NCBI RefSeq assembly: GCF_900302465.1
Contig: NZ_OMOR01000001.1
Span: forward strand, 3,194,729 to 3,258,728
Source of the DNA: Ascidiaceihabitans donghaensis
GTDB taxonomy: Bacteria > Pseudomonadota > Alphaproteobacteria > Rhodobacterales > Rhodobacteraceae
Direction: 5' to 3'
Length of the DNA: 64,000 bases
Shown here: positions 17,671 through 25,527 of the stretch, piece by piece
Layout of the letters: every line of letters starts with the position of its first letter
How positions within the stretch are numbered: the stretch's first letter is position 1
Translations under genes and position numbers: made by a program
The notes under the pieces: model-generated
Databases searched by the model: none
The model's input: only the letters and a program-made list of their open reading frames with translations
Told to the model about the DNA's origin: nothing

Positions 17671-17945
17671 TTGCGTTTCGCTTTCTTGTCAGCGGCGTGG
17701 CCGTAGTAGGTACGTGTTGGCGAATATTCACCAAACTTTTGACCGATCATTTCCTCGGAGACGTTCACCGGGATATGCTTCTGGCCGTTGTACACGCCAA
17801 ATGTGAGGCCCACAAACTGGGGCAGGATGGTTGAGCGACGCGACCAGATTTTGATCACTTCGTTGCGACCGCTTTCGCGGGACGCTTCGGCCTTTTTCAA
17901 CACGTAAGAGTCGACAAAAGGACCTTTCCAAACAGAACGACCCAT
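17667..17945 (-). CDS. rpsS: 30S ribosomal protein S19
   Basis: S19 in the head of the small subunit forms an inter-subunit bridge with S13 and L5. The 92-residue protein [20 protein letters not shown] carries the signature [23 protein letters not shown] and ends [11 protein letters not shown]. It lies 3 bp after rplB and overlaps rplV. Confidence 0.98.
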   Translation of the reverse strand: MGRSVWKGPFVDSYVLKKAEASRESGRNEVIKIWSRRSTILPQFVGLTFGVYNGQKHIPVNVSEEMIGQKFGEYSPTRTYYGHAADKKAKRK

Positions 17946-17948
17946 AAA

Positions 17949-18791
17949 TCAGCGTCCCTTTTTCTTGGCGTGACGCGAGCGGATGATCAGCTTTTGCGAC
18001 GCTTTGTTTTTGTTGCGTGTGCGCGCACCCTTGGTTGGTTTGCCCCATGGGGAAACCGGGTGACGACCACCAGAGGTCCGGCCTTCACCACCACCGTGCG
18101 GGTGGTCGATCGGGTTCATAACGACACCACGCACACTTGGGCGGATGCCCTTGTGACGCATGCGGCCCGCTTTACCGAAGTTCTGGTTCGAGTTGTCGGG
18201 GTTGGACACGGCACCAACGGTGGCCATGCATTCCTGACGCACCAGACGCAGCTCGCCTGAAGACAGGCGGATCTGAGCGTAACCGCCATCACGGCCCACG
18301 AACTGGGCGTATGTGCCGGCAGCACGGGCGATTTGACCGCCTTTGCCAGGCTTCAGCTCGATGTTATGAATGATTGTACCGATGGGCATGCCCGAAAATG
18401 GCATCGCGTTACCGGGTTTGATGTCTGCTTTGGCCGCAGAGATCACCTTGTCACCAACCGCAAGGCGCTGAGGCGCCAGGATGTAGGCCTGTTCGCCGTC
18501 TTCGTATTTTACGAGCGCGATAAAGGCTGTGCGGTTAGGGTCATATTCGATGCGTTCGACCGTGGCCGATACATCCATTTTGTTGCGCCGAAAATCTACG
18601 ATACGATAGAGGCGCTTTGCCCCACCGCCTTTGCGGCGCATCGTGATCCGTCCGGTGTTGTTCCGTCCGCCGTTTTTCGTCAAGCCTTCAGTGAGGGCTT
18701 TGACCGGGCGGCCTTTCCAGAGCTCCGAACGGTCGATCAGTACCAGCCCACGCTGGCCCGGCGTCGTCGGTTTATACGACTTGAGTGCCAT
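17949..18791 (-). CDS. rplB: 50S ribosomal protein L2
   Basis: L2 is essential for subunit association and peptidyl-transferase assembly. The 280-residue protein starts [20 protein letters not shown] and has the RNA-binding core and the signature [25 protein letters not shown]. Normally it follows rplW within a few bases. Here about 2 kb containing a terminator, two inserted genes and duplicated palindromic elements separate them, and a promoter is seen at 18982-19010. Confidence 0.98.
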   Translation of the reverse strand: MALKSYKPTTPGQRGLVLIDRSELWKGRPVKALTEGLTKNGGRNNTGRITMRRKGGGAKRLYRIVDFRRNKMDVSATVERIEYDPNRTAFIALVKYEDGEQAYILAPQRLAVGDKVISAAKADIKPGNAMPFSGMPIGTIIHNIELKPGKGGQIARAAGTYAQFVGRDGGYAQIRLSSGELRLVRQECMATVGAVSNPDNSNQNFGKAGRMRHKGIRPSVRGVVMNPIDHPHGGGEGRTSGGRHPVSPWGKPTKGARTRNKNKASQKLIIRSRHAKKKGR

Positions 18792-18849
18792 GTTGTCTGT
18801 CTTCCGTTTTGCTATGTGACGGGTTGCCCCGCCGTGGTTATAGGCCCCC

Positions 18850-19012
18850 GTAGGTGCCAGAGTTTGGTGTGGTGTGGTGGATCGAGATCCACCTTACCGG
18901 GTGCTGCGTAAGGTGCATCTTGATGCGCCTTTGCAAACAACAACGAAGCCCCGAACGAATCCGGGGCCTTGTCGATGGGGTCTGATAGGGTGGTTGGCGT
19001 GTGGGGTCAAGC
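18850..19012. repeat. Composite palindromic element, left direct copy
   Basis: Contains two opposed GTAAGG-family hairpins (18876-18897 and 18908-18929), the tract TTTGCAAACAACAACGAAGCC, a GC-rich stem (GCCCCG/CGGGGC, 18948-18969) and a stretch ending GTGGGGTCAAGC. The same parts in the same order occur at 19640-19776, except the GC-rich stem. The two copies bracket the plus-strand gene at 19001-19609. Confidence 0.75.
18982..19010 (-). promoter_or_regulatory. Promoter for rplB-rpsS-rplV-rpsC-rplP
   Basis: -35 TTGACC (19005-19010), 17 bp spacer, -10 TATCAG (18982-18987) on the minus strand. The right copy of the repeat keeps TTGACC but has lost the -10 (CGACGA). Confidence 0.55.
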
Positions 19013-19609
19013 AACAATGCCGCTCTTTTGCCTTTGACCGGGCCTGCATGCGCCCGTATCGTTTTTCCCAAGCGACACTGGGACATTACGCATGGCACGG
19101 ACACTCTGGCAGACCTTTGCGGCGACCCTTTGCCTGACGCTTACTCGGTCTCTTACGCCTCTGCCAATCCTGCCCTGCCCCCCGCCAAGCCAAAGCCCCG
19201 CGACATCCCGAAAACCAACCACCTGGGCGAAGACCTCCGTGGCCTCGCCCTGCCCGCAGCCATGGCTTTGAAATTGCCAGGCGGCGAGGTCATCGCCCTA
19301 TATGGTTACATCGTGGGCAAGCGGGACGGATCCTCCAACTACATTTATTGGAACAAAGCCGTCGGCGCCGAGTGCCGCGGCAAGACCGCGTTGTCGGACG
19401 GGGGCTATGGTTCTGGCGAGTTCTTCTGCACCCGCCAAGGCCGCGACATAATGCGCGGCCCCTTCGTGGTGGTGCCCCAGAAGTATCGAAAGCTAAGGGG
19501 CGAGGTGAAGGCGACGTTTGATTTCGCGGGTGGCTCCCAAGTGCAGGTCAATCTGGCGTGGCGCGCGGCTGGATTTCCGAAGTTACGGGATGTGTTGGAA
19601 GGGTTTTAG
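19001..19609 (+). CDS. Hypothetical protein inserted between rplW and rplB
   Basis: An open frame of 202 codons, first candidate start GTG 19001. That GTG lies inside the minus-strand promoter region and has no clear ribosome binding site, so the real start may be further in. The central part reads as coding: LPAAMALKLPGGEVIALYGYIVGKRDGSSNYIYWNKAVGAECRGKT, and the end KATFDFAGGSQVQVNLAWRAAGFPKL looks like a beta-rich domain with paired cysteines (AECRGK, FFCTRQ). I do not recognise a family. It is flanked by direct copies of a composite palindromic element, which suggests arrival by, or duplication along with, that element. Confidence 0.55.
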   Translation: MGSSNNAALLPLTGPACARIVFPKRHWDITHGTDTLADLCGDPLPDAYSVSYASANPALPPAKPKPRDIPKTNHLGEDLRGLALPAAMALKLPGGEVIALYGYIVGKRDGSSNYIYWNKAVGAECRGKTALSDGGYGSGEFFCTRQGRDIMRGPFVVVPQKYRKLRGEVKATFDFAGGSQVQVNLAWRAAGFPKLRDVLEGF

Positions 19610-19639
19610 GCGGGTGTTCCGGGGCTAGGTTTGCGACAT

Positions 19640-19776
19640 CAGTGCCCGTGTCTGGCGTTGTTGGGCGGGGTGAACCCCGCCTTACCGGGTGGGGTGTAAG
19701 GTGCGTCTTGACGCGCCTTTGCACACAACAACGAAGCCTTGCCGATTGGGGTCGTCGGGATGGATGGAGTATGGGG
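19640..19776. repeat. Composite palindromic element, right direct copy
   Basis: Hairpins at 19664-19685 (GGCGGGGT/ACCCCGCC) and 19696-19717 (GGTGCGTC/GACGCGCC) are joined by TTACCGGGTG...GTAA, followed by TTTGCACACAACAACGAAGCC and a stretch ending ATGGGGTCAAGC. It aligns along its length with 18850-19012. The arm sequences differ but pairing is kept, a compensatory pattern. Confidence 0.75.
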
Positions 19777-19938
19777 TCAAGCTGGTTGGGCTTGTTTTGT
19801 TGGGTTTGGTGGTTTGATTGGGGAACCGAGGGTGCGCGATGGGCCGGGAACTGGCGCTGTGACACATGTTGGGGTCACTTTATGGCTGCTGCTGTTATGT
19901 GTGTTCTCTAGGGAGTGCCCCCCCATCCAAGCGCTAGG

Positions 19939-19990
19939 CCGCGGGACGGCCCATCGCTCGCCCGGCGCCTGCGGCTTGATTCCGGGCTGG
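19939..19990. repeat. GC-rich spacer repeat, copy 1
   Basis: GCGGGACGGCCC...CGCCCGGCGC followed by GGCTTGATTCCGGGCTGG. The second copy is at 23063-23116. Both end within 10 bp of the stop codon of an inserted minus-strand gene. Confidence 0.55.
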
Positions 19991-19998
19991 TGGGTGCG

Positions 19999-20652
19999 TC
20001 ATGTATTGGTCGATACTTCATCCCAGCCAAAGTCATCCAGAACATGCGTTGTTAACCAATTCAACGCATAGTGCCGTTCCATAACAACACCTGCGTCCAG
20101 ATTCGATGGCATAGGTTTTTGCCTTAACCCAGCTTCCCTTACCGCCCAATGAATGCGGTAGATGAAGTCCGCTTCATCGAGCAGCTCCGCTTGAGGTCTC
20201 AATTCCAAACTCTTCAAGAAAGTTTCTCTGTTCCCAACATGAAACAATTCCCAAAGCGCATTCCAATCGCAGGGCGTTGTTGGGAACGATAGTGATGCCT
20301 CTAACCCAACCGACCACAGCAGCACATGTGCGGCCTCTGTGCGCCAAGACGCTTGAAGCTTCTCGTGATCAGTCGCGTTAGCGTCAAAAAGAAACCTTCT
20401 CTCAAGAGGCGACAAAGCATCTCCAACATCATAGTGCTCAATACCCGCATGCACAAACTGGTCAGCCGCTCCAGCCCCTTTCATCGAAACCAGAGCTAAA
20501 CAGATGATCCTCAGGCCTACTTCTTCTTTTGAACGACGAAGTGAATCCTCTTCTGAATTGGTCTCAGGGAGGTGGTCGATATAGGGAACAGAATGATCTT
20601 GAAGCCTAGAAATTGAGTTCTCTTTGCGCGTCGCCGCTCCGTTCTCACTCAT
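19999..20652 (-). CDS. DUF4272-like protein
   Basis: Start at ATG 20652 (MSENGAATRKENSISRLQDH): GAGGT lies six nt upstream, whereas it abuts the ATG at 20658. The protein is 217 residues, cytoplasmic and helical. The pattern R-x-x-CLALVSMKGAG, LSPLERRFLFDANATD, WRTEAAHVLLWSVGLEASLSFPTTPCDW, LLDEADFIYRIHWAVREAG and VVMERHYALNWLT fits the DUF4272 family as I remember it. The function is unknown; some members accompany toxin systems, but no toxin gene is visible here. It sits downstream of the rplW terminator and is AT-richer than the ribosomal genes. Confidence 0.75.
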   Translation of the reverse strand: MSENGAATRKENSISRLQDHSVPYIDHLPETNSEEDSLRRSKEEVGLRIICLALVSMKGAGAADQFVHAGIEHYDVGDALSPLERRFLFDANATDHEKLQASWRTEAAHVLLWSVGLEASLSFPTTPCDWNALWELFHVGNRETFLKSLELRPQAELLDEADFIYRIHWAVREAGLRQKPMPSNLDAGVVMERHYALNWLTTHVLDDFGWDEVSTNT

Positions 20653-20722
20653 AGTCATACCTCGACTTGCACTGCACGGAGGCTATTCCTTAGAAACCGA
20701 GTGTCAAGGAACGCCAGCCAAC

Positions 20723-20756
20723 AAAAAAACCCCAGCCTGTTTCCAGACTGGGGTTT
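20723..20756 (-). terminator. Rho-independent terminator after rplW
   Basis: Minus strand: AACCCCAGTCTG, GAAA loop, CAGGCTGGGGTT, then TTTTTG. A textbook structure, about 50 bp past rplW, which cuts the S10 operon after its fourth gene. Confidence 0.9.
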
Positions 20757-20768
20757 CTCAATTTCACC

Positions 20769-20792
20769 GTAAGGTGTCGCCTTCGGCGCACC
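20769..20792 (+). repeat. GTAAGG palindromic repeat 3' of rplW
   Basis: GTAA, then GGTG-T-CGCC, TTC loop, GGCGCACC: same family with one bulged base. It lies 12 bp from the rplW stop. Confidence 0.65.
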
Positions 20793-20804
20793 ACATCGCG
20801 CTGA

Positions 20805-21101
20805 TTACAGCCCGGTGCTCACGTCGATTGTGTTGCCCTCTTCGAGCGTCACATATGCTTTTTTGACGTCTTTGCGTTTACCCAACGCACCACGGAAGCG
20901 CTTTACTTTGCCCTTTGTGATGGTTGTGTTCACAGCCTTAACCTTCACACCAAAGAGCGCCTCAACAGCGTCTTTGATCTGCGGTTTATTGCTGTCGATC
21001 GCCACTTCAAACACGACCGCACCATTTTCGGATGCCATTGTCGCTTTTTCGGTGATGATCGGCTTACGGATCACGTCGTAATGTTCTGCCTTGGCACTCA
21101 T
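20805..21101 (-). CDS. rplW: 50S ribosomal protein L23
   Basis: L23 at the tunnel exit docks SRP and trigger factor. The 98-residue protein [20 protein letters not shown] has the [26 protein letters not shown] core typical of L23. The ATG overlaps the rplD stop (ATGA). A palindromic repeat and a strong terminator follow directly, so the canonical rplW-rplB junction is broken. Confidence 0.97.
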   Translation of the reverse strand: MSAKAEHYDVIRKPIITEKATMASENGAVVFEVAIDSNKPQIKDAVEALFGVKVKAVNTTITKGKVKRFRGALGKRKDVKKAYVTLEEGNTIDVSTGL

Positions 21102-21715
21102 TTCAAGCGAGCCTCCAGTGCTTCGACGCCCGCCTTCGTGAGCACAAGTGTGTCACGCTTGAGGATGTCATATACGTTTGCGCCCATTGTTGGCAGGATG
21201 TCCAAGCCTTCAATGTTGCGGGATGCTGTGAGGAAGTCCTCGTTGACGGTGGCCCCATCGATAACCAAAGCGCGTTTCCAACCGAGGTTTTTCACTTGCT
21301 TGGCCAAGGCCGCTGTTTTGCCGTCAGACGCTGCATCTTCGATGATCACCAACTCACCAGCTGCCATTTTGGCAGACAGCGCGTGGCGCAGACCGAGTTT
21401 GCGGAACTTCTTTGTCAGGTCGTGGCCGTGCGAACGCACAACGGGACCTTTGTAAACGCCACCGCCACGGAAGATCGGGGCCGAACGTGCGCCGTGGCGT
21501 GCGCCACCGGTGCCTTTTTGGCGATAGATCTTCTTTGTGGAATAGCTGACTTCACGACGGGTTTTCACCTTGTGCGTGCCAGCCTGGGCGTTGTTGCGCT
21601 GCCAGCGCACGACGCGGTGCAAGATGTCTGCGCGTGGCTCAAGACCAAACAGGGCCTCGTCCAGGTCAACAGAACCGGCTTTGCCGCCGTCCATTTTGAT
21701 CACATCAAGTTTCAT
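21098..21715 (-). CDS. rplD: 50S ribosomal protein L4
   Basis: L4 lines the exit tunnel and in E. coli regulates the S10 operon. The 205-residue protein [20 protein letters not shown] contains the tunnel loop region [30 protein letters not shown] and a globular domain. It overlaps rplC upstream and rplW downstream by 4 nt each. L4-mediated attenuation is not evident in the rpsJ leader. Confidence 0.97.
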   Translation of the reverse strand: MKLDVIKMDGGKAGSVDLDEALFGLEPRADILHRVVRWQRNNAQAGTHKVKTRREVSYSTKKIYRQKGTGGARHGARSAPIFRGGGVYKGPVVRSHGHDLTKKFRKLGLRHALSAKMAAGELVIIEDAASDGKTAALAKQVKNLGWKRALVIDGATVNEDFLTASRNIEGLDILPTMGANVYDILKRDTLVLTKAGVEALEARLK

Positions 21716-22437
21716 GCTTCACCACCTTCCGCAGGGGCCTCTTCAGCCGGAGCCGCTGCCGCTGCCGATTTCAGAGCGGCCGGGAACGGCACGCCTTCTG
21801 GCAATTTCTTTTTCACAGCGTCTTTGACCGTGACCCAGCCGCCTTTGGAGCCTGGGACCGCGCCTTTGATCATGATCAGGCCGCGGTCTGCGTCTGTTTT
21901 CACAACCTCAAGGTTTTGCGTGGTCACGCGGGCTGCGCCCATGTGGCCGGCCATTTTCTTGCCTTTGAAAACTTTGCCCGGGTCCTGACATTGGCCAGTG
22001 GAGCCGTGCGAACGGTGAGAGATGGACACACCGTGTGTCGCACGCAAACCGCCAAAGTTGTGACGCTTCATCGCACCGGCAAAACCTTTACCAATGGATG
22101 TGCCTGACACGTCAACCTTTTGACCATCCAGGAAGTGCTCAGCTGAGAGCTCTTCGCCAACGGCGATCAGATTGTCTTCAGAGACGCGGAACTCGACCAG
22201 TTTGCTTTTGGGCTCAACCTTTGCGGCGGCGAAGTGCCCACGCATCGCTTGGCTGACGCGCTTTACTTTCGCGGTGCCAGCCCCCAACTGCACGGCTGTG
22301 TAGCCGTCACGGTCGTTTGTTTTCTGTGTCACGACCTGCAGGCCGTCCATTTGCAAAACGGTCACAGGGATCTGCTTGCCGTCTTCCATGAACAACCGGG
22401 TCATGCCGATTTTCTTTGCGAGAATTCCAGAGCGCAT
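21712..22437 (-). CDS. rplC: 50S ribosomal protein L3
   Basis: L3 initiates large-subunit assembly. Start at ATG 22437 ([20 protein letters not shown]), 8 nt after GGAGGG; the frame opens two codons earlier at a TTG that is not needed. The protein is 241 residues with [31 protein letters not shown], which includes the methylated-glutamine region. The C-terminal alanine-rich extension ([17 protein letters not shown]) is common in this lineage. Confidence 0.97.
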   Translation of the reverse strand: MRSGILAKKIGMTRLFMEDGKQIPVTVLQMDGLQVVTQKTNDRDGYTAVQLGAGTAKVKRVSQAMRGHFAAAKVEPKSKLVEFRVSEDNLIAVGEELSAEHFLDGQKVDVSGTSIGKGFAGAMKRHNFGGLRATHGVSISHRSHGSTGQCQDPGKVFKGKKMAGHMGAARVTTQNLEVVKTDADRGLIMIKGAVPGSKGGWVTVKDAVKKKLPEGVPFPAALKSAAAAAPAEEAPAEGGEA

Positions 22438-22452
22438 AATCAATACCCTCCT

Positions 22453-22770
22453 TTAAGACTGCAATTTGATCTCGACGTCCACACCAGCCGCAAGATCAAG
22501 CTTCATCAGCGCGTCTACGGTTTGTGGGGTCGGATCTACGATGTCGAGCAGACGCTTGTGCGTGCGGATCTCGAACTGATCGCGGGATTTCTTGTCGACG
22601 TGGGGGCCACGCAGAACTGTGAATTTTTCGATCTTGTTCGGCAGCGGAATGGGGCCGCGAACAGATGCGCCGGTACGCTTGGCAGTGTTGACGATCTCTT
22701 GTGTGGATGTGTCCAGCACGCGGTAGTCAAACGCCTTCAACCGGATGCGGATATTTTGGCTTTGTGCCAT
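22453..22770 (-). CDS. rpsJ: 30S ribosomal protein S10
   Basis: S10 (NusE) acts in the ribosome head and in NusB-linked antitermination. The 105-residue protein [20 protein letters not shown] carries [37 protein letters not shown], the S10 signature. First gene of the S10 operon. The leader of about 120 nt has a stem near its 5' end (22862-22884, AAGGG...CCCTT) and a second small GGCTC/GAGCC stem. The promoter is at 22899-22927. Confidence 0.98.
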   Translation of the reverse strand: MAQSQNIRIRLKAFDYRVLDTSTQEIVNTAKRTGASVRGPIPLPNKIEKFTVLRGPHVDKKSRDQFEIRTHKRLLDIVDPTPQTVDALMKLDLAAGVDVEIKLQS

Positions 22771-22898
22771 ATGTCGTCATCCCTTGAGTTGGGATTGAGA
22801 ACGGAGAGGAGGACCATGGCTCATCCAGAGCCCTCATCGCGTCTTTTGGCGAAACATAAAGAAGGGCACGCATGGCGCACCCTTGTTCCGTGAGTGGG

Positions 22899-22927
22899 CG
22901 TATAGGGGGAGTCGGTTAAGTCATCAA
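22899..22927 (-). promoter_or_regulatory. Promoter of the S10 operon
   Basis: -35 TTGATG (22922-22927), 17 bp spacer, -10 TATACG (22899-22904). The block ACTCCCCCTATACGCCC is identical to that in the rpsL promoter. The 348-bp gap 22771-23118 holds this promoter, the rpsJ leader and a GC-rich repeat. Confidence 0.75.
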
Positions 22928-23062
22928 CCCTTAATTTGACCTACCTGACATAGGGCAGCGCAGGACCGTGGGGTGGTGCGGCGAACCTTTGTGGATGGCA
23001 CTTTATCGCGCCGCACCTGCTGACCCTCGAAAAGGCAGCGCATCCCTGTCCAAAAGCACCAG

Positions 23063-23116
23063 CCCGCCGGACGGTCCGGTGCTGCCCGGCGCGCTGTGCG
23101 CTTGATTCCGGGCTGG
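23063..23116. repeat. GC-rich spacer repeat, copy 2
   Basis: GCCGGACGGTCC...TGCCCGGCGC followed by GCTTGATTCCGGGCTGG, matching 19939-19990. It ends two bases from the stop of the next gene. Confidence 0.55.
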
Positions 23117-23118
23117 CG

Positions 23119-23526
23119 CTATTCCTCGTCGTTCACATCATAGCAAGAGACAGAAATTCCCATCCCAAGTTCTGATAGTTTCTCCATCTCAGCGACCGCA
23201 AATTCCAAATTGCACTGACCTTCGTGGTAATAGGCCACATCGCATTGGCGATACTCATCCCCGACGGACGCCAGCATGTTTCGATGCGACCACAGCGTCG
23301 ATACAAAAATTGGAAACGTCATTTCTCCGAAGTTAAATGAAATGTAGGAGTCTGGTCGCGGACTGTCCTTATAGAGTCCCCGTGGCTCAAAAGAGCCTTT
23401 CATACCCTCACGAAGCACATAAATGTCCGGCAGCGTTTTAATGATCTCAATATTGAGATCAGATCCACTCAAGTCGCACGAAAACTGTAGCGTTTTGAAC
23501 GTGAGTTTAGTTTTGCTCGCCGACAT
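23119..23526 (-). CDS. Hypothetical cytoplasmic protein, 135 aa
   Basis: I do not recognise this protein. It starts MSASKTKLTFKTLQFSCDLS at ATG 23526 with GGGG five nt upstream, has no signal peptide or membrane segment, and is acidic at the C-terminus (YDVNDEE). It reads as a mixed alpha/beta protein; FEPRGLYKDSPRPDSYISFNFGEMTFPIFVS is the most distinctive stretch. It lies 8 bp after the secreted-protein gene 23535-24074 on the same strand, so the two are probably co-transcribed. A GC-rich repeat abuts its stop. Low GC suggests acquired DNA. Confidence 0.65.
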   Translation of the reverse strand: MSASKTKLTFKTLQFSCDLSGSDLNIEIIKTLPDIYVLREGMKGSFEPRGLYKDSPRPDSYISFNFGEMTFPIFVSTLWSHRNMLASVGDEYRQCDVAYYHEGQCNLEFAVAEMEKLSELGMGISVSCYDVNDEE

Positions 23527-23534
23527 GTCAGCCC

Positions 23535-24074
23535 CTACTCCCGCGCCAAGAACGCCGTGATCTCGCGTTGTGGCACGCCGTTCTTCACGCTCCGGAACAG
23601 CAAATCCAGACCGCCGTCCGCCAGCGTCCGGTGGTACTCTTGCAGTTCGTATTCCCCACCTTCGGTAATCGCCAGAGAAAACACCGAAAAGGTTTCTTCT
23701 TCAAAGCGGGCCCAGACAAATGGCTGTCCTTTCAACGGATCAAGCGGCACCTGTTTGCCGAAGATGTTGGTCTTCATCGCGGAGCCGTAGATATTGTCGC
23801 GTGCGCTGGGAACAAAATCGATTTCATTGGTGCTTTCGCGGATGTCGCCGTCGTCGCGGTAGGACGTAGAGGTCCATGTCAGTTGGAACCCGTCGTCCTT
23901 TGGAACCATGTCCACGCGAATTGTCCGCCCCTTGGTTTCACCATCCAAAACAACATCTGCCTGACCAAGATAGCTGCCGACAAATTGGTTAATTGAACCC
24001 GCCAACGCAGGGATAGGCGTCAGCATGGCAAGGGTAAGAATTACAGCGCGCAGCGGGGACAAAATATGTTTCAT
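23535..24074 (-). CDS. Hypothetical periplasmic protein, 179 aa
   Basis: The ATG at 24074 begins MKHILSPLRAVILTLAMLTP, a clear signal peptide cleaved after PALA; the longer open frame to 24284 crosses the tuf terminator and is rejected. The mature protein reads GSINQFVGSYLGQADVVLDGETKGRTIRVDMVPKDDGFQLTWTSTSYR..., a beta-rich, lipocalin-like pattern (GSYLG, FQLTWT, YELQEYHRTL). I cannot name the family. It lies directly downstream of the tuf terminator on the same strand and is probably co-transcribed with 23119-23526. Confidence 0.75.
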   Translation of the reverse strand: MKHILSPLRAVILTLAMLTPIPALAGSINQFVGSYLGQADVVLDGETKGRTIRVDMVPKDDGFQLTWTSTSYRDDGDIRESTNEIDFVPSARDNIYGSAMKTNIFGKQVPLDPLKGQPFVWARFEEETFSVFSLAITEGGEYELQEYHRTLADGGLDLLFRSVKNGVPQREITAFLARE

Positions 24075-24123
24075 ACGCTTAAGATAATGCGTCTTTGATG
24101 AATTGTCAGTGAAAGATAAAAAG

Positions 24124-24157
24124 AAAAAGGCCGCCCCGGTGTATGGGGCGGCCTTTT
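24124..24157 (-). terminator. Rho-independent terminator of the str operon
   Basis: AAAAGGCCGCCCC, GGTGTAT loop, GGGGCGGCCTTTT. The sequence is the same as at 57950-57984 next to the second tuf copy. It lies about 105 bp past the tuf stop, after two further small hairpins. Confidence 0.88.
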
Positions 24158-24261
24158 GACGTATTTCGACTGAGTGCTCCGCCTCTGCTCTCATTGCTCT
24201 TGCAGAGCAATTACCGCAGGTGACGGCCACCCGGTGTGCGCCCCGAAGGGCGCAAAGCGAT

Positions 24262-25437
24262 TTACTCAGTGATTTTGGACACAACGCCGGCGCCGACTGT
24301 GCGGCCGCCTTCGCGGATCGCGAAGCGCAGGCCTTGCTCCATCGCGATTGGCGCGATCAGCTCAACGTCGAACTTCAGGTTGTCGCCCGGCATAACCATT
24401 TCCGTGCCTTCTGGCAGCGCAACTGTGCCCGTCACATCCGTTGTACGGAAGTAGAACTGTGGGCGGTAGTTGGCGAAGAATGGCGTGTGACGGCCACCTT
24501 CTTCTTTGGTCAGGATGTAGGCTTCGGCCTCGAACTTGGTGTGTGGCTTCACGGAACCCGGCTTGCAAAGAACCTGGCCGCGCTCAACACCTTCACGGTC
24601 AACGCCGCGCAACAATGCGCCGATGTTGTCGCCCGCTTCACCACGATCAAGCAGCTTGCGGAACATTTCAACGCCTGTGCAGGTTGTCTTCGTTGTGTCA
24701 CGAATGCCAACGATTTCAATCTCTTCGCCCACGTTGATCACGCCGCGCTCAACACGACCTGTCACAACTGTACCACGACCGGAGATCGAGAACACGTCTT
24801 CAACAGGCATCAGGAACGGCTGGTCAACCGCACGCTCAGGCGTTGGGATGTATTCGTCAACCGCAGCCATCAGGGCTTTGATCGCGTTTTCGCCGATTGC
24901 TTCGTCACGGCCTTCCATGGCTGCCAGAGCGGAACCAGGGATCACTGGAATGTCGTCGCCTGGGTACTCGTAAGAGGACAACAGCTCACGGATTTCCATT
25001 TCAACCAGCTCAAGCAGCTCGTCATCGTCGACCTGATCCACTTTGTTCATGAAAACAACCATGTGCGGGATGCCAACCTGGCGGCCCAACAAGATGTGCT
25101 CACGTGTTTGTGGCATCGGGCCGTCAGCCGCGTTCACAACCAAGATCGCGCCGTCCATTTGCGCGGCACCGGTGATCATGTTTTTGACGTAGTCGGCGTG
25201 GCCGGGGCAGTCGACGTGCGCGTAGTGGCGTGTCTCTGTCTCGTATTCAACGTGCGCGGTCGAGATCGTGATCCCACGCGCTTTTTCTTCGGGCGCGCCG
25301 TCAATCTGGTCATACGCCTGGAAGTCACCAAAGTACTTGGTGATCGCCGCTGTCAGCGTCGTTTTGCCGTGGTCAACGTGGCCGATTGTGCCGATGTTGA
25401 CGTGCGGCTTATTGCGTTCAAACTTTTCCTTAGCCAT
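24262..25437 (-). CDS. tuf: Elongation factor Tu, copy 1
   Basis: EF-Tu delivers aminoacyl-tRNA to the ribosome. Start at ATG 25437 ([20 protein letters not shown]); upstream codons to 25479 are spacer. The protein is 391 residues with G1 GHVDHGKT (19-26), G3 DCPGH, G4 NKVD (NKVDQVDD) and domains 2 and 3 complete. It is the last gene of the rpsL-rpsG-fusA-tuf operon. The amino acid sequence is the same as copy 2 at 58075-59250, and the DNA matches wherever compared. Confidence 0.98.
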   Translation of the reverse strand: MAKEKFERNKPHVNIGTIGHVDHGKTTLTAAITKYFGDFQAYDQIDGAPEEKARGITISTAHVEYETETRHYAHVDCPGHADYVKNMITGAAQMDGAILVVNAADGPMPQTREHILLGRQVGIPHMVVFMNKVDQVDDDELLELVEMEIRELLSSYEYPGDDIPVIPGSALAAMEGRDEAIGENAIKALMAAVDEYIPTPERAVDQPFLMPVEDVFSISGRGTVVTGRVERGVINVGEEIEIVGIRDTTKTTCTGVEMFRKLLDRGEAGDNIGALLRGVDREGVERGQVLCKPGSVKPHTKFEAEAYILTKEEGGRHTPFFANYRPQFYFRTTDVTGTVALPEGTEMVMPGDNLKFDVELIAPIAMEQGLRFAIREGGRTVGAGVVSKITE

Positions 25438-25491
25438 GGGATGGCTCCTTTGATTTTTCAGTGCGTGCAACGCACGCAACTTGGCGTTTGG

Positions 25492-25520
25492 GTAAGGTGC
25501 GCATAGGAACGCGCACCTAC
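25492..25520 (+). repeat. GTAAGG palindromic repeat between fusA and tuf
   Basis: GTAA-GGTGCGC, 8-nt loop, GCGCACC-TAC. It lies 8 bp from the fusA stop and is the rightmost copy of the family seen in the window. Confidence 0.65.
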
Positions 25521-25527
25521 TTTTGAT

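Noticed and set aside
18838-19104. Similar minus-strand peptides at 18838-19104 and 19548-19865
   Set aside because: The similarity comes from the duplicated non-coding element translated in matching frames, not from a protein. It was used as support for the DNA repeat instead.
19092-19220. An alternative frame starting MARTLWQTFAATLCLTLTRS that looks like a signal peptide
   Set aside because: It is out of frame with the well-supported downstream coding region of 19001-19609 and stays open only briefly. A frameshift here cannot be excluded but is not shown.
24220-25506. A 428-codon plus-strand frame opposite tuf copy 1, repeated at 58147-59328 opposite copy 2
   Set aside because: It occurs twice only because tuf is duplicated. 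No independent coding evidence.
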